Below are positions 4,964 to 6,229 of a stretch of 6,229 nucleotides of DNA, piece by piece. The stretch is from contig JBFKPQ010000142.1 in assembly GCA_041628225.1 (NCBI GenBank), positions 1 to 6,229 on the forward strand. The letters are read 5' to 3'. The notes beneath the pieces are model-generated. The model worked only from the letters and a program-made list of their open reading frames with translations. It was not told the origin of the DNA and searched no databases. Position 1 is the stretch's first letter. Every line of letters begins with the position of its first letter. Both the position numbers and the translations under genes were made by a program. The DNA is from JBFKPQ01 sp041628225. Lineage in GTDB: Bacteria; Actinomycetota; Acidimicrobiia; Spongiisociales; JAENVV01.

Positions 4964-6229
4964 ATGGCTACGAATTGGAGCATCCGCCGCCGCTTGGGCG
5001 ACCTCACGGCCGTCGCCGTTGCGGTCGTCTTGGTCATAGCCGGCCTTGCGACCACGGACAGTGATGCGTTGGTTCCGCTGAGCATGGAATCGCCGACCGC
5101 CGAGACAGCCGACGTCGCCGAATATCCCGGAGCGCTGCATTGGATCACGGACGAGATCACGGCCGCAGACGAGTTCTGGCAGAGCGGCTACACCGGTGCG
5201 GGAGTCGGCGTCGCCGTCATCGACACCGGAGTCGCCAAGGTCCCCGGGTTGGGCGGCCAGGTCATCGATGGCATCGACTTCTCGTTCGACCGCTTCGCGT
5301 CTCCGTTCGTCGACAAGAACGGCCACGGAACGCACATGTCCGGCATCGTCGCTGGCCGAGATGCCGGTACCGATCCACTCGATGTCGACTCCAGCACCTT
5401 CGCGGGGATGGCGCCCGGGGCGCATATCGTCAACGTGAAAGTGGGAGCCGGAAACGGTGCCGTGGGCGTCGGGCAGGTCGTGCGAGCCATCGACTGGACC
5501 ATCGCCAACCGCGATGCCCACGATATCGGTGTCATCCTCCTCGCCTACGGGACGAACTCGGCCCGCAGTCGCGTCATCCACACGCTCGACCTCGCCGTCC
5601 AACGAGCCTGGGACGCCGGCATCGTCGTGATCGTCGCGGGTGGCAACGACGGACCGGGACTCCCACTCCGACACCCCGCAACGAACACAAGTGTGATCGC
5701 GGTCGGCTCGGCCGACGGCAACACGACCTACACCACCGACGACGATGTCGTATCCAGTTTCTCGAGTTGTGGGACCACCGCCCGCCACGTCGACCTCGTC
5801 GCTCCTGGCAAGTCCGTTGTCAGCCTGCGTTCGCCCGGCTCGGCATCAGAACTCGCCAATCCGAATGCGCTGGTGGGAGATCGATTCATCCTCGGATCGG
5901 GTAGCAGCCAGTCGGCTGCCGTCGTCGCTGGAGCGGCTGCACTCATCATCGACCAGCGGCCCGGGATCACCCCCGATCAGGTCAAATCCCTGCTGGTGGA
6001 TACCGCACAGGCCATTCCCGGCGCTTCCACCACGTGCCAGGGCGCCGGCATGATCGATCTCGGCACGGCCCTCCGCGCCGCAACGCCCGCGGCGACCCCC
6101 GTTGAGGCGCCTGTGGAGGCTCCGGTTGAGGCGCCTGTGGAGGCTCCGGTTGAGGCGCCTGTGGAGGCTCCGGTTGAGGCGCCTGTGGAGGCTCCGGTTG
6201 AGGCGCCTGTGGAGGCTCCGGTTGAGGCG
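4964..6229 (+). CDS. Secreted S8 family subtilisin-like serine protease with VEAP repeats (runs off right edge)
   Basis: Exported serine endopeptidase of the subtilase family; 422 codons are visible and the reading frame is still open at the edge. ATG 4964 has GGGAG seven bases upstream. Residues 8-10 (RRR) and a hydrophobic stretch at about 13-29 make a signal peptide or anchor; no lipobox is seen. There is no room for a standard I9 inhibitor propeptide, since the catalytic domain begins near residue 55. The triad is complete: Asp87 in VAVIDTGV, His121 in NGHGTHMSGIVAG and Ser315 in GSGSSQSAAVVAG. Asn228 in VAGGNDG is the oxyanion-hole residue. The usual GTSMAxP motif is altered to GSSQSAA, with Thr to Ser and loss of Pro; I recall related actinobacterial subtilases with GTSQAAA. 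After the catalytic domain, from Val380, comes a VEAP tandem repeat, probably an extended acidic, proline-rich stalk. The gene is divergent from phnD and shares its upstream region. The physiological target is unknown. Confidence 0.95.
   Translation, partial: MATNWSIRRRLGDLTAVAVAVVLVIAGLATTDSDALVPLSMESPTAETADVAEYPGALHWITDEITAADEFWQSGYTGAGVGVAVIDTGVAKVPGLGGQVIDGIDFSFDRFASPFVDKNGHGTHMSGIVAGRDAGTDPLDVDSSTFAGMAPGAHIVNVKVGAGNGAVGVGQVVRAIDWTIANRDAHDIGVILLAYGTNSARSRVIHTLDLAVQRAWDAGIVVIVAGGNDGPGLPLRHPATNTSVIAVGSADGNTTYTTDDDVVSSFSSCGTTARHVDLVAPGKSVVSLRSPGSASELANPNALVGDRFILGSGSSQSAAVVAGAAALIIDQRPGITPDQVKSLLVDTAQAIPGASTTCQGAGMIDLGTALRAATPAATPVEAPVEAPVEAPVEAPVEAPVEAPVEAPVEAPVEAPVEAPVEA
6101..6229 (+). 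repeat. Perfect 24-bp tandem repeat, at least 5.4 units, coding for VEAPVEAP
   Basis: Five complete 24-bp units begin at 6101, 6125, 6149, 6173 and 6197, and a sixth starts at 6221 and is cut by the window end. All copies are identical. Each unit consists of two 12-bp halves, GTTGAGGCGCCT and GTGGAGGCTCCG, which differ at three positions, all third codon bases, so both encode Val-Glu-Ala-Pro. The unit is a multiple of three, so gain or loss of copies changes stalk length without a frameshift. The true copy number is unknown because the array reaches the edge. Confidence 0.98.

Noticed and set aside
4874..5788. Open frame of about 304 codons antisense to the protease gene
   Set aside because: The plus strand holds the complete S8 catalytic motifs in another frame. 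The antisense product is Asp/Arg/Gly-rich without motifs.
5140..5904. Arg-rich open frame on the plus strand
   Set aside because: It is an out-of-frame shadow inside the protease gene, very rich in Arg, His and Pro, with no ribosome site.

Overview
The window is GC-rich, almost fully coding, and reads as chromosomal DNA from a high-GC Gram-positive bacterium. An actinobacterium is likely, perhaps of the Acidimicrobiia type. The grounds are strong G/C third-position bias, GTG and TTG starts, a diacyl-lipoprotein binding protein with a Thr/Ala-rich tether, and an S8 protease variant typical of actinobacteria. The taxonomic guess is inference; no marker RNA gene is present.

Layout. Four genes read leftward on the minus strand in the order phnD (4727-3591), phnC (3455-2703), phnE (2710-428) and dgt (428 to beyond the left edge). 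phnDCE encodes a complete ABC importer of the phosphonate/phosphite/phosphate-ester class: a lipid-anchored binding protein, an ATPase and a permease. phnC and phnE overlap by 8 bp (TTGGCTGA) and phnE and dgt by 1 bp (TGATG). The last three genes are therefore probably co-transcribed and translationally coupled. A perfect 12-bp hairpin with a UCCG tetraloop lies just after phnD and probably sets a step in expression between the binding protein and the rest.

A 236-bp intergenic region separates phnD from a divergent gene (4964 to the right edge) for a secreted subtilisin-like protease. The region carries a candidate PHO-box-like direct repeat with 11-bp spacing and two small hairpins. The protease has a complete Asp/His/Ser triad and ends, within the window, in a perfect 24-bp tandem repeat encoding VEAP units; the window stops inside that array.

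Most unusual points. The permease is about three times the normal PhnE length. It has an extra N-terminal membrane anchor, a roughly 300-residue extracytoplasmic domain with a TIG/IPT-like section and a dockerin-like calcium loop, and about six extra membrane segments inserted into the middle of the permease fold. The binding protein also carries an extra Asp/Asn-rich loop with a Cys pair. Together they suggest an elaborated variant of the phosphonate importer. No C-P lyase or phosphonatase gene is visible, so the real substrate is open.
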